Counted from the stretch's first letter, positions 8,805 through 17,123 are shown. The stretch is DNA of 64,000 nt from Bacteroidaceae bacterium (GCA_024401275.1 JAKSLJ010000010.1:36808-100807), one strand, 5' to 3'. The notes: generated by a model not told the origin, from the sequence alone. Made by a program: numbers and translations.

Positions 8805-9419
8805 ATGAAAAAGATTCTCATTCCATTCCTTTCCCTTTTCCTTATCACAGCCTGTGGCAACAAGACTGAAAACGGCGCAAACGCAACGGAAGCTGACTCT
8901 GCGGCTGTAGTGGAGAACATGGAAAAGGCAGAAGGTGCAGGCGAAGCCGCTGACGGCGACGCAACAGCCCAGACAAAAGAAGGTGCCAAGGCTTTCATCA
9001 AGACTGTCTATAATACCTATCTCAACCCTACCAAGGAAGACGAGGACAAGATAGACAACGCGGAAATCAACCTCTTCGGCATGGCATACATGGACCAATA
9101 TATGTCTGACATCCTACTGGAGAAGATTGTGGATGCCAACGACAAGCAGATTGCCGACGACGAACTCTTCCTCGACTACGACATCTGGACAAACTCGCAA
9201 GACAACACGGGACTTAAGCTTAAGAAAGTCAACTGCATAGAATATACAGGCGAAACGGCAACACTTGAGGTCATCTTGGCAAACGACTCTTGGGAAAGCA
9301 AGGTCTATCCTATCATTGAGTACAATAAGGAGAGTGGACGCTGGTTCGTTTACGACTTCTTTGTCAATGGAAAGAAATTCATCCGCAGCATTGACGATTA
9401 TCTCGACGGGGAGGAATAA
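8805..9419 (+). CDS. Lipoprotein of unknown function (DUF3828-like)
   Basis: 204 residues. The N-terminus is a lipoprotein signal with lipobox LITAC, so Cys17 is the predicted lipidation site. A low-complexity Ala/Glu/Gly linker (residues 20-50) leads to a compact alpha/beta domain: AKAFIKTVYNTYLNP, DQYMSDILLEKI, ADDELFLDYDIWTNSQD, then beta strands ending in RWFVYDFFVNG. The order of a helical YxxY start, an acidic DYDIW segment and a terminal W-F-x-D-F strand suggests DUF3828 or a related NTF2-like fold. It may form an operon with the regulator gene 17 bp downstream. Confidence 0.65.
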   Translation: MKKILIPFLSLFLITACGNKTENGANATEADSAAVVENMEKAEGAGEAADGDATAQTKEGAKAFIKTVYNTYLNPTKEDEDKIDNAEINLFGMAYMDQYMSDILLEKIVDANDKQIADDELFLDYDIWTNSQDNTGLKLKKVNCIEYTGETATLEVILANDSWESKVYPIIEYNKESGRWFVYDFFVNGKKFIRSIDDYLDGEE

Positions 9420-9436
9420 CCTCGCACGCTTCGCTC

Positions 9437-11044
9437 ATGAAAAGTCCACTCATCTATCTTCACTTCCTGCTATTCGCCTTTTCGCTTCTTGTAGCGTGCC
9501 AAAACACAGCGCGCTATGGAGGTGCGGTGCCCTCACCGCATCAGGACACCACAACACTATTTCTTTATGTAGATTCCGCAGACGCTCTCTTCGGAAAGGC
9601 AAACTATCAGCATAGCCTTATCGTAGCAAAACAGGCGCTAAACATGGGCGAAGAACTGCGCGACACAGAGTCTATCACCAATGCACTCTCCACCATATTG
9701 AGTGACTTTCAGCAGCTTGGCATCACCGATAGCGCCATCACTACCGCACGCCAACTGCTGGAAATAGACAAGAAGGTGGGAGACATCGAATATATTTCCT
9801 CCGACTATCATAACCTCGCCTTTATCTACACGGCAAGAAAGCAGTTTGATACCGCTCGGGAACTCATTGAGAAATCCATCGCCTTGGAAGAAGATGTAAA
9901 CGGTTCCACGCATCTTGCTGCACGCTACGGACTTGCCGCCGAGATATGGCTCGGGCTTTCCAACGACAGAAAGCATAACGACAGCCTGAAGCTCCGCAAG
10001 CAGTCGCTCAATTATGTAAACAAAGCCTACGACATAGACTTTGCCAAGCACGACACTCTTCACATGGGACGCCGACTGTCCCAGAGAGGCGATGTGTTGT
10101 GTGCCATGCATAAAACGGAAGAAGCAGAGCGAGACTACAAGCAAGCCATCGCTCTTCTCGCCCCTATCGGCGAGCGCCACTCCCTTGCCATCACCTATCG
10201 TCAGTTCGGCGCTATGCTTCTCGCACAGCATAAAAACGCACAAGCCATACCGCATTTGAAAAAAGCGGCTAAGATGACGAAGGAAGATCATGAGTTGGAA
10301 TCGCTTATGAAGGCCTACGACAAGCTCCAGGAAGCCTACAAGAGCATCAACGAAAAGAAGTCGAGCGAATACCTCATGCTATACACCCAAACCAAGGATT
10401 CCGTCTATACACTGGAGTCGGCACGCTCCCTCTCGGAGTTCCACGCACTCTACGACACCGACAAGGAGAAGGAACGTGCAGCCCAGAAGCAACGCCAGCT
10501 CGTCCTGACATGGGTGCTCAGCAGCCTTGGCTTCATAGCTTTCATTGCCCTCGTTATATGGCTAAACATGCTTCTTCGCCGACGCAAGCGTCATAACGCG
10601 GAACTTCGTAAGGATATACTACAGCTCAAGCAGCAGATAGAAGAGCAGCAACTGCAGTTCCTCCAGCAGATGAAGCAGGAGCAGGAGGAGTCTGCCCCAG
10701 CATCACAAGCAAACGAAGCGGACATAAAGTTCATGGAAAGTGTCAACGAGGCCCTCTTCCGCATTATGGGCAACAAGGAAGTTACGGCTGAGAACATCGC
10801 TTCAGAACTTTGCATAACATCCCAACAGCTCCGCCGCCGCATTAAGGCGATCAAGGACATAACTCCTCTTGCATACCTCACATCCTTGCGCATGGGCTAT
10901 GCACGACAACTTCTCACCGAGCGCCAGGAACTCTCCATCGAACAAGTGGGACTCCTTTGCGGTTACAACGAAGCAACCCACTTCACCCGCGCTTTCAAGA
11001 AAGAGACAGAAATGACACCTTCGCAGTTTAGAGTTCGCGCCTAG
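9437..11044 (+). CDS. Membrane-anchored TPR protein with C-terminal AraC-type HTH
   Basis: 535 residues. The N-terminus is a lipoprotein-like signal (FSLLVAC). Residues about 45-330 form TPR-like helices (DSADALFGKANYQHSLIVAKQ, ITTARQLLEIDKK). A transmembrane helix at about 357-378 (LVLTWVLSSLGFIAFIALVI) is followed by a basic stretch and a glutamine-rich coiled coil (residues 385-420). The C-terminus (about 435-535) is an AraC HTH_18 domain ending in NEATHFTRAFKKETEMTPSQF. The plan is an extracytoplasmic TPR sensor, one membrane crossing and a cytoplasmic DNA-binding domain, similar in logic to other Bacteroidetes membrane-bound regulators. Its target is unknown. A short 26-bp repeat, also found at 40560, lies in frame just after the lipobox. 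Confidence 0.82.
   Translation: MKSPLIYLHFLLFAFSLLVACQNTARYGGAVPSPHQDTTTLFLYVDSADALFGKANYQHSLIVAKQALNMGEELRDTESITNALSTILSDFQQLGITDSAITTARQLLEIDKKVGDIEYISSDYHNLAFIYTARKQFDTARELIEKSIALEEDVNGSTHLAARYGLAAEIWLGLSNDRKHNDSLKLRKQSLNYVNKAYDIDFAKHDTLHMGRRLSQRGDVLCAMHKTEEAERDYKQAIALLAPIGERHSLAITYRQFGAMLLAQHKNAQAIPHLKKAAKMTKEDHELESLMKAYDKLQEAYKSINEKKSSEYLMLYTQTKDSVYTLESARSLSEFHALYDTDKEKERAAQKQRQLVLTWVLSSLGFIAFIALVIWLNMLLRRRKRHNAELRKDILQLKQQIEEQQLQFLQQMKQEQEESAPASQANEADIKFMESVNEALFRIMGNKEVTAENIASELCITSQQLRRRIKAIKDITPLAYLTSLRMGYARQLLTERQELSIEQVGLLCGYNEATHFTRAFKKETEMTPSQFRVRA
9515..9540 (+). repeat. 26-bp palindrome-containing repeat inside a CDS (copy 1)
   Basis: A block beginning TATGGAGGTG and ending CTCACCGCA matches 40560-40585 in 23 of 26 positions. 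It contains the inverted pair GCGGTG/CACCGC. Here it encodes part of the segment ARYGGAVPSPHQ just behind the lipobox of the TPR-AraC regulator. Confidence 0.6.
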
Positions 11045-11168
11045 CGCGAACCAAATTCCGGACCATTTTCTATCATTCTGACCTAAAACGCTCCATACCA
11101 ATGCGGTTTTGATTGTTTTTGGTCATAAAATGAAAGTTATTGGTCAGTGGTTTTCTTATACATAGTCG

Positions 11169-11177
11169 TACCTTTGC
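11169..11177 (+). promoter_or_regulatory. Bacteroidetes -7 promoter element TACCTTTGC
   Basis: Exact TAnnTTTGC match, 26 bp upstream of the start at 11204. This supports the shorter start of the small AraC gene, because the earlier in-frame ATG at 11147 lies upstream of the promoter. Confidence 0.65.
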
Positions 11178-11203
11178 AGCCGAAAACTAAAACATTTTCG
11201 CTA

Positions 11204-11560
11204 ATGTATACACCTTTTAGTACAAAAGACTTTCTCGCCCAAGCAGATGCCACCATAAAGAAACTTATGCGTGACAACAATCTGACGGCCAATCAACTTG
11301 CCAGCGAACTCGGCATCCACCCCCAGCAGATGCGTCGTCTCATCAGACAGGCGACAGGAATGAGCAGTTCTGAATACATCATAGATAAGAAAATCACGCA
11401 CGCAAAGGAACTTCTCCTCAACCAAGACCTGCTCACCGTGGCAAAGGTCGGCTACCTATGTGGCTTCAGCGAGCCTACCCACTTCACGCGCTTCTTCAAG
11501 CACACCGTGGGCATGACGCCAAGCCAATTCCGCAACCAGAACAAGAAAGAAAACAAATAA
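11204..11560 (+). CDS. Minimal AraC-family DNA-binding protein (HTH only)
   Basis: 118 residues starting MYTPFSTKDFLAQADAT. Nearly all of the protein is an AraC HTH_18 domain: NLTANQLASELGIHPQQMRR, then KVGYLCGFSEPTHFTRFF and GMTPSQF. There is no sensor domain. It resembles the C-terminal domain of the TPR-AraC protein encoded just upstream, so the two are likely paralogous and may bind related sites. It has its own promoter at 11169. It could compete with or assist the membrane regulator; that is inference. Confidence 0.85.
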   Translation: MYTPFSTKDFLAQADATIKKLMRDNNLTANQLASELGIHPQQMRRLIRQATGMSSSEYIIDKKITHAKELLLNQDLLTVAKVGYLCGFSEPTHFTRFFKHTVGMTPSQFRNQNKKENK

Positions 11561-11611
11561 CAAAAGGGCAGTGTCATTATAGAAAAATCATTTATATAAC
11601 TATAGGAAATC

Positions 11612-12664
11612 ATGAAGAAGGTACTATTTCTTGCGCTCTTGCTCGTTTCGCAGCTCGGCGCTTTCGGACAGAATCGTATTTGGAACACATTGGGCAGGAC
11701 GGTCAGTGTGAAAGGTGGTGTGGGCATCGAGCAGTTCGTTACCGCCCTACTGGAAACAAAGCCTGACGAATGGAGCCGCGATCCGGTATATGACAAGAAA
11801 AACGGCTACTTCTCTTACTTCGAGGAAGGCGCCGGAAGCATCAGATACAACGTCAGCTACTGGAACAGAAAGGACGGAAAGAAGCTCGTCATACTCTCTT
11901 ACCGCGAGAATGATTTCGGCAAGAAGATGAAACCACAGGCTTCGGCATGGGGATATTTCAGCTCGTTCCAGTATGGCGATAACGAAACGGACATCATCAA
12001 TATGGAAAGTGGCTTCCGCGCTTATCTCTATGATACGGCGAAGAAGCTGCTCGTTCCGATGGCTACTCCTCCTTTCAACGGTCTTCCAAATCCGCTGGAT
12101 TCGCAGTATTTCCTCGAACTTCCACAGAACGGAAAGGACATCGTGGTTTGCGAGAATGTAAGCTACGATGAGGAGATCAAGCATACGCTCAAATGGAACG
12201 GAATGACCTTCGACTTCCAGCAGGGGGAAGAGATCTTGGCAGGCTTCTTCGTGACTGATTCGAAGGCTAACATCCGCACTACTCCAAACGGAACTATCGT
12301 GAAGACGCTTTCGGGCGATGGAGAATATACCATTGAAGTATATGAGATGAAGAACGGCTGGTGTCGCATTGCGCCAACGGTTTACGAGAACACTGAGGGC
12401 AACGACATTAACCTCCAGGGGTCGGCGACTGGCGAGTATTGGATCCACAATTCTTGCCTTGGTGCCAATGGTAGAGGAGGCTCGAAGCTTCGTGCCACTC
12501 CGGACATGAACGGAAAGGTTCTCATGAATGTGACGGAAGACACTCTCGTCATGCCTCTTGAGATTCGTGGTGTATGGGTAAAGGTGCGCGATGTGAAGAG
12601 CAAGAAGGAAGGCTGGGTCTTGGAAGAGGAGCTTTGCTCGAATCCTCTGACTACTTGTGCGTAG
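11612..12664 (+). CDS. Secreted SH3-domain protein of unknown function
   Basis: 350 residues with a signal peptide (MKKVLFLALLLVSQLGAFG). The first 200 residues form an unrecognised domain (RIWNTLGRTVSVKGGVGIEQF, YFSYFEEGAGSIRYNVSYW). The C-terminal part holds two bacterial SH3-like repeats: SKANIRTTPNGTIVKTL with MKNGWCRIAP, and GSKLRATPDMNGKVLMNV with GVWVKVRDVKSKKEGWV. Such SH3b domains often bind peptidoglycan or peptides. The gene follows the small AraC gene by 51 bp, which makes it a candidate target or operon partner. Confidence 0.75.
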   Translation: MKKVLFLALLLVSQLGAFGQNRIWNTLGRTVSVKGGVGIEQFVTALLETKPDEWSRDPVYDKKNGYFSYFEEGAGSIRYNVSYWNRKDGKKLVILSYRENDFGKKMKPQASAWGYFSSFQYGDNETDIINMESGFRAYLYDTAKKLLVPMATPPFNGLPNPLDSQYFLELPQNGKDIVVCENVSYDEEIKHTLKWNGMTFDFQQGEEILAGFFVTDSKANIRTTPNGTIVKTLSGDGEYTIEVYEMKNGWCRIAPTVYENTEGNDINLQGSATGEYWIHNSCLGANGRGGSKLRATPDMNGKVLMNVTEDTLVMPLEIRGVWVKVRDVKSKKEGWVLEEELCSNPLTTCA

Positions 12665-12983
12665 GGTAGGCAAGTCGGCATTCAACTCTCCACCTCTCCG
12701 CAAGCCCCTTGTAATATACTGATTGTCATGTATTTGCTTCTATGAAAAGTCCGTTTAACTATCCGCAAATTCTCCCCATCCTAAGCATGGAAGTTACGAA
12801 TGATAAACAGGGCACTTACGGACTGTAAACACGAGTGATGAGTTATTTTAATTTGTGCCAAAATGTGATTCTAAGTTCAAAAAACGAGGTAGTGGACTCT
12901 AGGCACACTAGCGAAACGTGAATAATTTTATCATCAACATTGCGTTTTCTTTTCGTTTTCTTTTCGTTTTCCAAATAAATCAC

Positions 12984-12992
12984 TAACTTTGC
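12984..12992 (+). promoter_or_regulatory. Bacteroidetes -7 promoter element TAACTTTGC
   Basis: Exact TAnnTTTGC match, 52 bp before the DUF4160 start at 13045. It is preceded by a microrepeat of CGTTTTCTTTT words at 12950-12975. The gap 12665-12983 holds no other recognisable feature. Confidence 0.6.
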
Positions 12993-13044
12993 ACCCAAGA
13001 ATTAAGAAAACAATGTAATAACGTATCAGTAAATCTCAAATCCC

Positions 13045-13344
13045 ATGCCTGATATTTATCGATATTTCGGTTATGTGTTTTTCTTCCACTCTAACGAGCA
13101 CGATCCGATTCATGTTCATGTCCAACATGATCATCACTAATCTGTATTTGACATCATAATGGAAGAAGGAAAGGTCAAGGAGATAAAGGTGCGTCAAAAA
13201 CGTGGCGTGCCACCATTATCTCCAAAAGACCAAAAAGAAGCTGAGACTTTTGTCCGCGAGTATGCAAATAACATCGTTGACAAGTGGGTAAACTATTTCG
13301 TTCGCAAAAACGTGTTGTATGTACAAACATTAAAAAGAGGATAA
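13045..13344 (+). pseudogene. DUF4160 protein interrupted by an in-frame TAA
   Basis: An ATG at 13045 opens MPDIYRYFGYVFFFHSNEHD followed by PIHVHVQHDHH, the typical start of DUF4160 proteins (an aromatic N-terminus, then N-E-H-x-P-x-H-x-H-V). A TAA at 13138-13140 ends this frame after 31 codons. The same frame continues without a shift as SVFDIIMEEGKVKEIKVRQK up to 13344, giving the expected C-terminal half ending in DKWVNYFVRKN. A single substitution (for example GAA to TAA) explains the break. The ATG at 13159 could start only the C-terminal fragment. DUF4160 genes are usually paired with DUF2442 genes, as here. Confidence 0.8.
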
Positions 13345-13351
13345 AATAACA

Positions 13352-13609
13352 ATGGACTATCTAAGAATCGACAAAGCTAAATACGAAGGCGACCTCAAAG
13401 TGACGCTCGCCTTCAATGATGGAGTCGCAGTCTTGATAGATTTCGGCTCTTGGATTAAACGCAATCCACATCCTCAATACAATCGTTATTTGAACGAAAA
13501 AGCGTTCAAGAAATACTATATTGACGATATGGGAAACATCGCATGGGGTAAGAACCGTGACCTTTATTTCCCTATTGACGAACTTCACGAAGGCCACATA
13601 GCCACATAA
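13352..13609 (+). CDS. DUF2442 protein, partner of DUF4160
   Basis: 85 residues, starting MDYLRIDKAKYEGDLKVTLA. The pattern of a short beta-rich N-terminus, LIDFGSWIKRNPHP, then FKKYYIDDMGNIAWGKNRDL fits DUF2442 (NE0471 N-terminal-like fold). It begins 7 bp after the end of the split DUF4160 frame. Such pairs have been proposed as toxin-antitoxin-like modules, but their biochemistry is not settled. This half is intact while its partner is broken. Confidence 0.8.
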   Translation: MDYLRIDKAKYEGDLKVTLAFNDGVAVLIDFGSWIKRNPHPQYNRYLNEKAFKKYYIDDMGNIAWGKNRDLYFPIDELHEGHIAT

Positions 13610-14142
13610 TAAAACAAACGCGATATCATTTTAATACTTCTTGATTATAGAAGGCTTCTTCCTGATTGTAATTATTAAAGTGCAATACAATGAAGCAATA
13701 AAAGCCAAAAAAGAACAAAACCGTCAAGAATTTATAGAAGGTAGATACGATTACTAATAGAGCAAAGACTAAAGAACATTGAGGTTATTCTTCTATCGGT
13801 TGGAAACTTATTAACCTTCTGCGCCATCTGCATCATCTGCGAGAAAACAAATACCCTCAGCGTGAATGAGTAAGTTCTCGCGCAGATGCCGCGGATGGCG
13901 CAGTTGGACATTCATTGCAGACATTGGCGAAAAATGTCTGCATTTTTTGTTAGTCACAGTCAGCCATTATATTTTGTTTTTTGTAAAAAGATGTCACTTT
14001 GCAGCAGGAAAAGTGTTCTGCGCATTTAACACTTTAGCTTCAAAAATGTTATTTTGCGCAGACACACACAACACAAAATATGGCGCAAATAAAATATGGC
14101 GCACAAGTCGAAACCTGTGCGCCACATTGTTTTTATTGTAAG
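13610..14142. other. Intergenic stretch with a possible gene remnant
   Basis: No convincing gene. A frame without ATG at about 13641-13757 (possible TTG start) ends in the coding-like tail YNEAIKAKKEQNRQEFIEGR followed by YDY and TAA, perhaps the end of a decayed membrane protein. A strong inverted repeat at 13819-13903 is listed separately. The segment 14045-14135 has GCGCA-rich words but no clear function. Confidence 0.4.
13819..13903. repeat. Imperfect inverted repeat, about 30-bp arms
   Basis: The left arm begins CTGCGCCATCTGC and runs to GCGAGAA. The right arm is its near-complement, TTCTCGCGCAGATG through GGATGGCGCAG. The spacer is about 24 bp. The arms differ at a few positions. The GCGCAGATGG wording resembles palindromes seen at many Bacteroidales gene borders. 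Confidence 0.75.
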
Positions 14143-14165
14143 CGGCTCAGAAATCTTCGCCCTAC
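14143..14165 (-). repeat. Single arm of the GTAGGGCGA/GAGCCG palindromic element
   Basis: CGGCTCAGAAATCTTCGCCC followed by TAC matches one arm of the full palindromes at 26377-26436 and 48061-48119. The partner arm is absent, so this is a solo arm or decayed copy. It lies directly after the rnfA stop codon. Confidence 0.65.
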
Positions 14166-14170
14166 AATCT

Positions 14171-14773
14171 TTATTCAATACCGAAGAGGAGCTTGAGGCC
14201 GCCGTCAACGCCAGAGAAGCCCATGAAGGCGAGGCTGAGGAGACCAGCAGTTACCATTGTGATGGCAACGCCCTGCATTCCCTTTGGAATCTTCACCATA
14301 GCAAGCTGCTCACGGAGACCAGCGAAGACGATGAGTGCAAGTCCGAAGCCGAGGGCTGTAGAGAATGCATAGACAAGGCTCTCAACGAGGTTGTAGTCCT
14401 TCTGGATAACAGCGATAGCCACACCAAGAACGGCGCAGTTTGTTGTGATAAGTGGAAGGAATACACCGAGTGCCTGATAGAGTGCAGGAGCAGCCTTCTT
14501 CAGCACGATCTCAACCATCTGAACGAGAGATGCGATGACAAGGATGAAGGAGATGGTCTGAAGATATTCAAGTCCGAGCGGATTCAAGATGTATGTCTGC
14601 ACAAGGAAAGTTACCAAGGTGGCGAGCACGAGCACGAACGCTACGGCACCGCTCATACCGATGGCAGTATTAACCTTTTGTGACACGCCAAGAAATGGGC
14701 AGATACCCAAGAACTGTGACAACACGATGTTATTCACAAAGATGGCGGTGATAAAAATAAGTATATATTCCAT
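14171..14773 (-). CDS. rnfA: Rnf complex subunit RnfA
   Basis: 200 residues, six predicted transmembrane helices and no signal peptide. The start MEYILIFITAIFVNNIVLSQ and the motifs FLGICPFLG (Cys25) and TTNCAVLG are diagnostic of RnfA. In Rnf structures these two cysteines, together with the matching pair in RnfE, hold an iron-sulfur cluster within the membrane. Rnf couples electron flow from ferredoxin to NAD+ with sodium or proton export. This is the last gene of the rseC-rnfBCDGEA operon, 40 bp after rnfE. Confidence 0.96.
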   Translation of the reverse strand: MEYILIFITAIFVNNIVLSQFLGICPFLGVSQKVNTAIGMSGAVAFVLVLATLVTFLVQTYILNPLGLEYLQTISFILVIASLVQMVEIVLKKAAPALYQALGVFLPLITTNCAVLGVAIAVIQKDYNLVESLVYAFSTALGFGLALIVFAGLREQLAMVKIPKGMQGVAITMVTAGLLSLAFMGFSGVDGGLKLLFGIE

Positions 14774-14813
14774 AATATCAATTTATGATTTTATGATTTC
14801 ACGATTTGTTGAT

Positions 14814-15398
14814 TTACTTCTTCACAACCTTATTCCAAAGCGCTGTAAGATAGCCGAGAGTGATGAAAGCGCCTGGAGGCATTACGAACATGAGCATGTT
14901 GAGCTGCTCTGGGAGAAGAGCAACACCGAATACAGAACCTGCACCGAGAATCTCACGAGCTGCACCGAGCAGAGTAAGACCGAGGGTGAAACCGAGACCG
15001 ATACCGACACCGTCGAAGAGTGAGTCGATAGGGTTGTTCTTACATGCGAAACCTTCAGCACGACCGAGGATGATACAGTTCACCACGATAAGCGGAATGA
15101 AGAGACCGAGGCTCTTGTCGAGTTCTGGAAGGTATGCCTTGATGACCATCTGAAGGATTGTCACGAGCGATGCGATGACAACGATGAACACTGGTATGCG
15201 CACCATATCAGGTGTGAGCTTCTTGATGCAAGAGATGATGATGTTTGAGCAAATAAGCACAGCCATCGTTGCCAAGCCCATCGACATACCGTTCATGGCA
15301 GAAGTGGTAGTACCCAGTGTAGGACACATACCGAGAAGAAGGACGAAGGTTGGGTTGTCCTTTATTATGCCGTTAAGTATTATCTTTATTGGATTCAT
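14814..15398 (-). CDS. rnfE: Rnf complex subunit RnfE
   Basis: 194 residues with six predicted membrane helices. It is homologous to RnfA but inserted in the opposite sense. LLLGMCPTLGTTTSAMNG carries Cys25, and FIPLIVVNCIILGRAEGFA carries the second cluster cysteine. The acidic/polar AEGFACKNNPIDSLFDG loop is typical. It lies between rnfG and rnfA, with a 98-bp upstream spacer that contains a C-rich/G-rich palindrome. Confidence 0.96.
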   Translation of the reverse strand: MNPIKIILNGIIKDNPTFVLLLGMCPTLGTTTSAMNGMSMGLATMAVLICSNIIISCIKKLTPDMVRIPVFIVVIASLVTILQMVIKAYLPELDKSLGLFIPLIVVNCIILGRAEGFACKNNPIDSLFDGVGIGLGFTLGLTLLGAAREILGAGSVFGVALLPEQLNMLMFVMPPGAFITLGYLTALWNKVVKK

Positions 15399-15461
15399 CT
15401 TTTGAATTTACAAATTTACGAATTTACGATTTACGGATTATTACCCGCAACACTATTAAAA

Positions 15462-15496
15462 GTTCCCCCTTTGGGGGCTAGGGGGCTTTTGGGGCT
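15462..15496. repeat. C-rich/G-rich palindrome between rnfG and rnfE
   Basis: Words CCCCCTTTGGGGG and AGGGGGCTTTTGGGG make nested hairpins just after rnfG. The same CCCC/GGGG style is seen at 17124-17276 and 35545-35713. It is preceded by a microrepeat of AATTTACGA words (15405-15436). Confidence 0.6.
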
Positions 15497-16111
15497 TTAC
15501 TTCTGTGCAGTAGCTGCTGTCTGACCGTCAGCTTCGCTCTTGCCGCAAGCTGCCTGATAAGCGTTGTTTACAGCGAGAAGGAATGCACGAGAAGTGATTG
15601 TAGAAGCTGTGATTGCGTCAACGTCGCCACCGTCCTTGCTTACAGTGAGAGGAGAAGAAGGGTTCTTACCGATGATGTTGCCCTTCTGGCCTTCCTGGAA
15701 CCAAGTATCAGCCTTTGCGCCGAGACCAGGAGTCTCTGCATGAGCGAGAAGTGAGTAACCGAGAATCTTGCCTTCCTTGTCGAAGCCGACCATGATCTTG
15801 AGGTCGCCGCCGAAACCGCCTGAAGTAGATTCCACTGCTGTACCGACGCACTCGCCACCAGCCATTGCCTTATGGAGAACGAAAGCATAGTCCTTGCCGC
15901 CGATGTTGAGAGTAGTTTCCTCGTCTTCAATCTTGTCAGACTTCACGCCTGGAAGAACGGCTGCAATGGCGTCCTGAGTATTCTTCTCGTTGATAGCCTT
16001 GATGGCTGGAGTAGTCAACTGGTTAACGTAAGCAAGAATTGCGCCCATGATGACAGCTACGCCAACGAGCACGAGCACCATATTGGTGATAGATGATTTT
16101 AATTTCTGCAT
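15497..16111 (-). CDS. rnfG: Rnf complex subunit RnfG (covalent FMN)
   Basis: 204 residues. One N-terminal membrane anchor (about 11-28) is followed by an FMN-binding domain. GGFGGDLKIMVGFDKEGKIL and SLLAHAETPGLGAKA are typical, and VDAITASTITSRAF holds the threonine expected to carry FMN through a phosphoester bond; the motif reads TAST rather than the common SGAT. An alanine/glutamate-rich tail follows. The flavin domain faces the periplasm. The start lies 13 bp from rnfD, which suggests tight co-expression. Confidence 0.95.
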   Translation of the reverse strand: MQKLKSSITNMVLVLVGVAVIMGAILAYVNQLTTPAIKAINEKNTQDAIAAVLPGVKSDKIEDEETTLNIGGKDYAFVLHKAMAGGECVGTAVESTSGGFGGDLKIMVGFDKEGKILGYSLLAHAETPGLGAKADTWFQEGQKGNIIGKNPSSPLTVSKDGGDVDAITASTITSRAFLLAVNNAYQAACGKSEADGQTAATAQK

Positions 16112-16124
16112 CTTATGGTCCTCC

Positions 16125-17123
16125 TTATTTCTTTACTACTTCGCCGTAGCGCTTTGGTTTAACATAAGTGTTGATGAGCGGTGTGAACGCATTCATGATA
16201 AGGATTGCGAACGACATACCCTCTGGATAAGCACCCCAATTACGGATACATACAGTAAGGATACCGATGCAGACACCGTAGATAATCTGTCCCTTTGAAG
16301 ACATTGGTGATGTAACGTAGTCAGTAGCCATGAAAATAGCACCGAGGAGAAGACCACCAGTGAGGAGTTCATATACTGGGTTTACATAGTGTGCAGAATC
16401 GATAAGCCACATAAGACCGCTGAAGACAGCAACTGTACCGATTATTGATACTGGAATATGCCATGTGATGATCTTCTTCCAAAGCATGTAGCAGAGACCG
16501 ATGATGAGTGCGAGAGCGCAAACCTCACCGATAGTACCTGCACCAAGACCGTTTGAAGGGTCGCCAAGGAGGAGGTTCATTGCGTCAGGAAGCTGGTCGG
16601 CAGCAGCAGTGTCGCCCTTTGCGATGCGCTTGATGAGAGAAAGAGGTGTAGCACCTGTCTCAGCATCGAGGTAAGCACCATACTGACCAGCAACAGGCCA
16701 TGTTGTCATCTGCACCGGGAAGCTGACGAGAAGGAAGCAACGACCTACGAGAGCAGGGTTGAAAGGATTGCAACCGAGACCGCCGAAAGACATCTTACCA
16801 ACGCCGATAGCTACGAGTGCGCCGATGATGATAATCCAGATAGGAAGGTTTGAAGGAAGGTTGAAGCCGAGAAGTAAACCAGTAAGGATTGCCGAACCGT
16901 CTGTGATTCTTGGCTCCTGGCCCATAATAAACTTCTGTATTGCCCACTCGAAAAGAACGCAGGCAGCCACACTTGTGGCACAGACTATAGCAGAGCCCAA
17001 TCCGAAGAAATAGAACGAAGCGAGCAATGCTGGCACCAACGCAATAATAACGCCGTACATATTCTTCTCGACCGAGTCGTTAGAATGTGCGTGTGGTGAA
17101 AGTGAAACTATTAGTTTTCCCAT
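16125..17123 (-). CDS. rnfD: Rnf complex subunit RnfD (covalent FMN)
   Basis: 332 residues with about nine to ten membrane helices. The start MGKLIVSLSPHAHSNDSVEK is typical of RnfD. The threonine in ETGATPLSLIKR is the expected FMN attachment site. GGLGCNPFNPALVGRCFLL and YVTSPMSSKGQIIYGVCIG are family hallmarks. It forms part of the transmembrane electron path and ion channel. A 153-bp spacer with G/C-rich palindromes separates it from rnfC. Confidence 0.95.
   Translation of the reverse strand: MGKLIVSLSPHAHSNDSVEKNMYGVIIALVPALLASFYFFGLGSAIVCATSVAACVLFEWAIQKFIMGQEPRITDGSAILTGLLLGFNLPSNLPIWIIIIGALVAIGVGKMSFGGLGCNPFNPALVGRCFLLVSFPVQMTTWPVAGQYGAYLDAETGATPLSLIKRIAKGDTAAADQLPDAMNLLLGDPSNGLGAGTIGEVCALALIIGLCYMLWKKIITWHIPVSIIGTVAVFSGLMWLIDSAHYVNPVYELLTGGLLLGAIFMATDYVTSPMSSKGQIIYGVCIGILTVCIRNWGAYPEGMSFAILIMNAFTPLINTYVKPKRYGEVVKK

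Noticed and set aside
11747-12703. 318-codon reverse-strand frame opposite the SH3-domain protein gene
   Set aside because: The plus-strand frame has a signal peptide and SH3 modules; the reverse frame has no motif and no promoter.
12677-12980. Possible gene in the gap before the DUF4160 locus
   Set aside because: Only short frames without motifs; the only clear signals are a CGTTTTCTTTT microrepeat and the promoter at 12984.
13641-13757. 38-codon frame with TTG start
   Set aside because: No promoter, no ATG and no family match; recorded only as a possible remnant in the intergenic entry.
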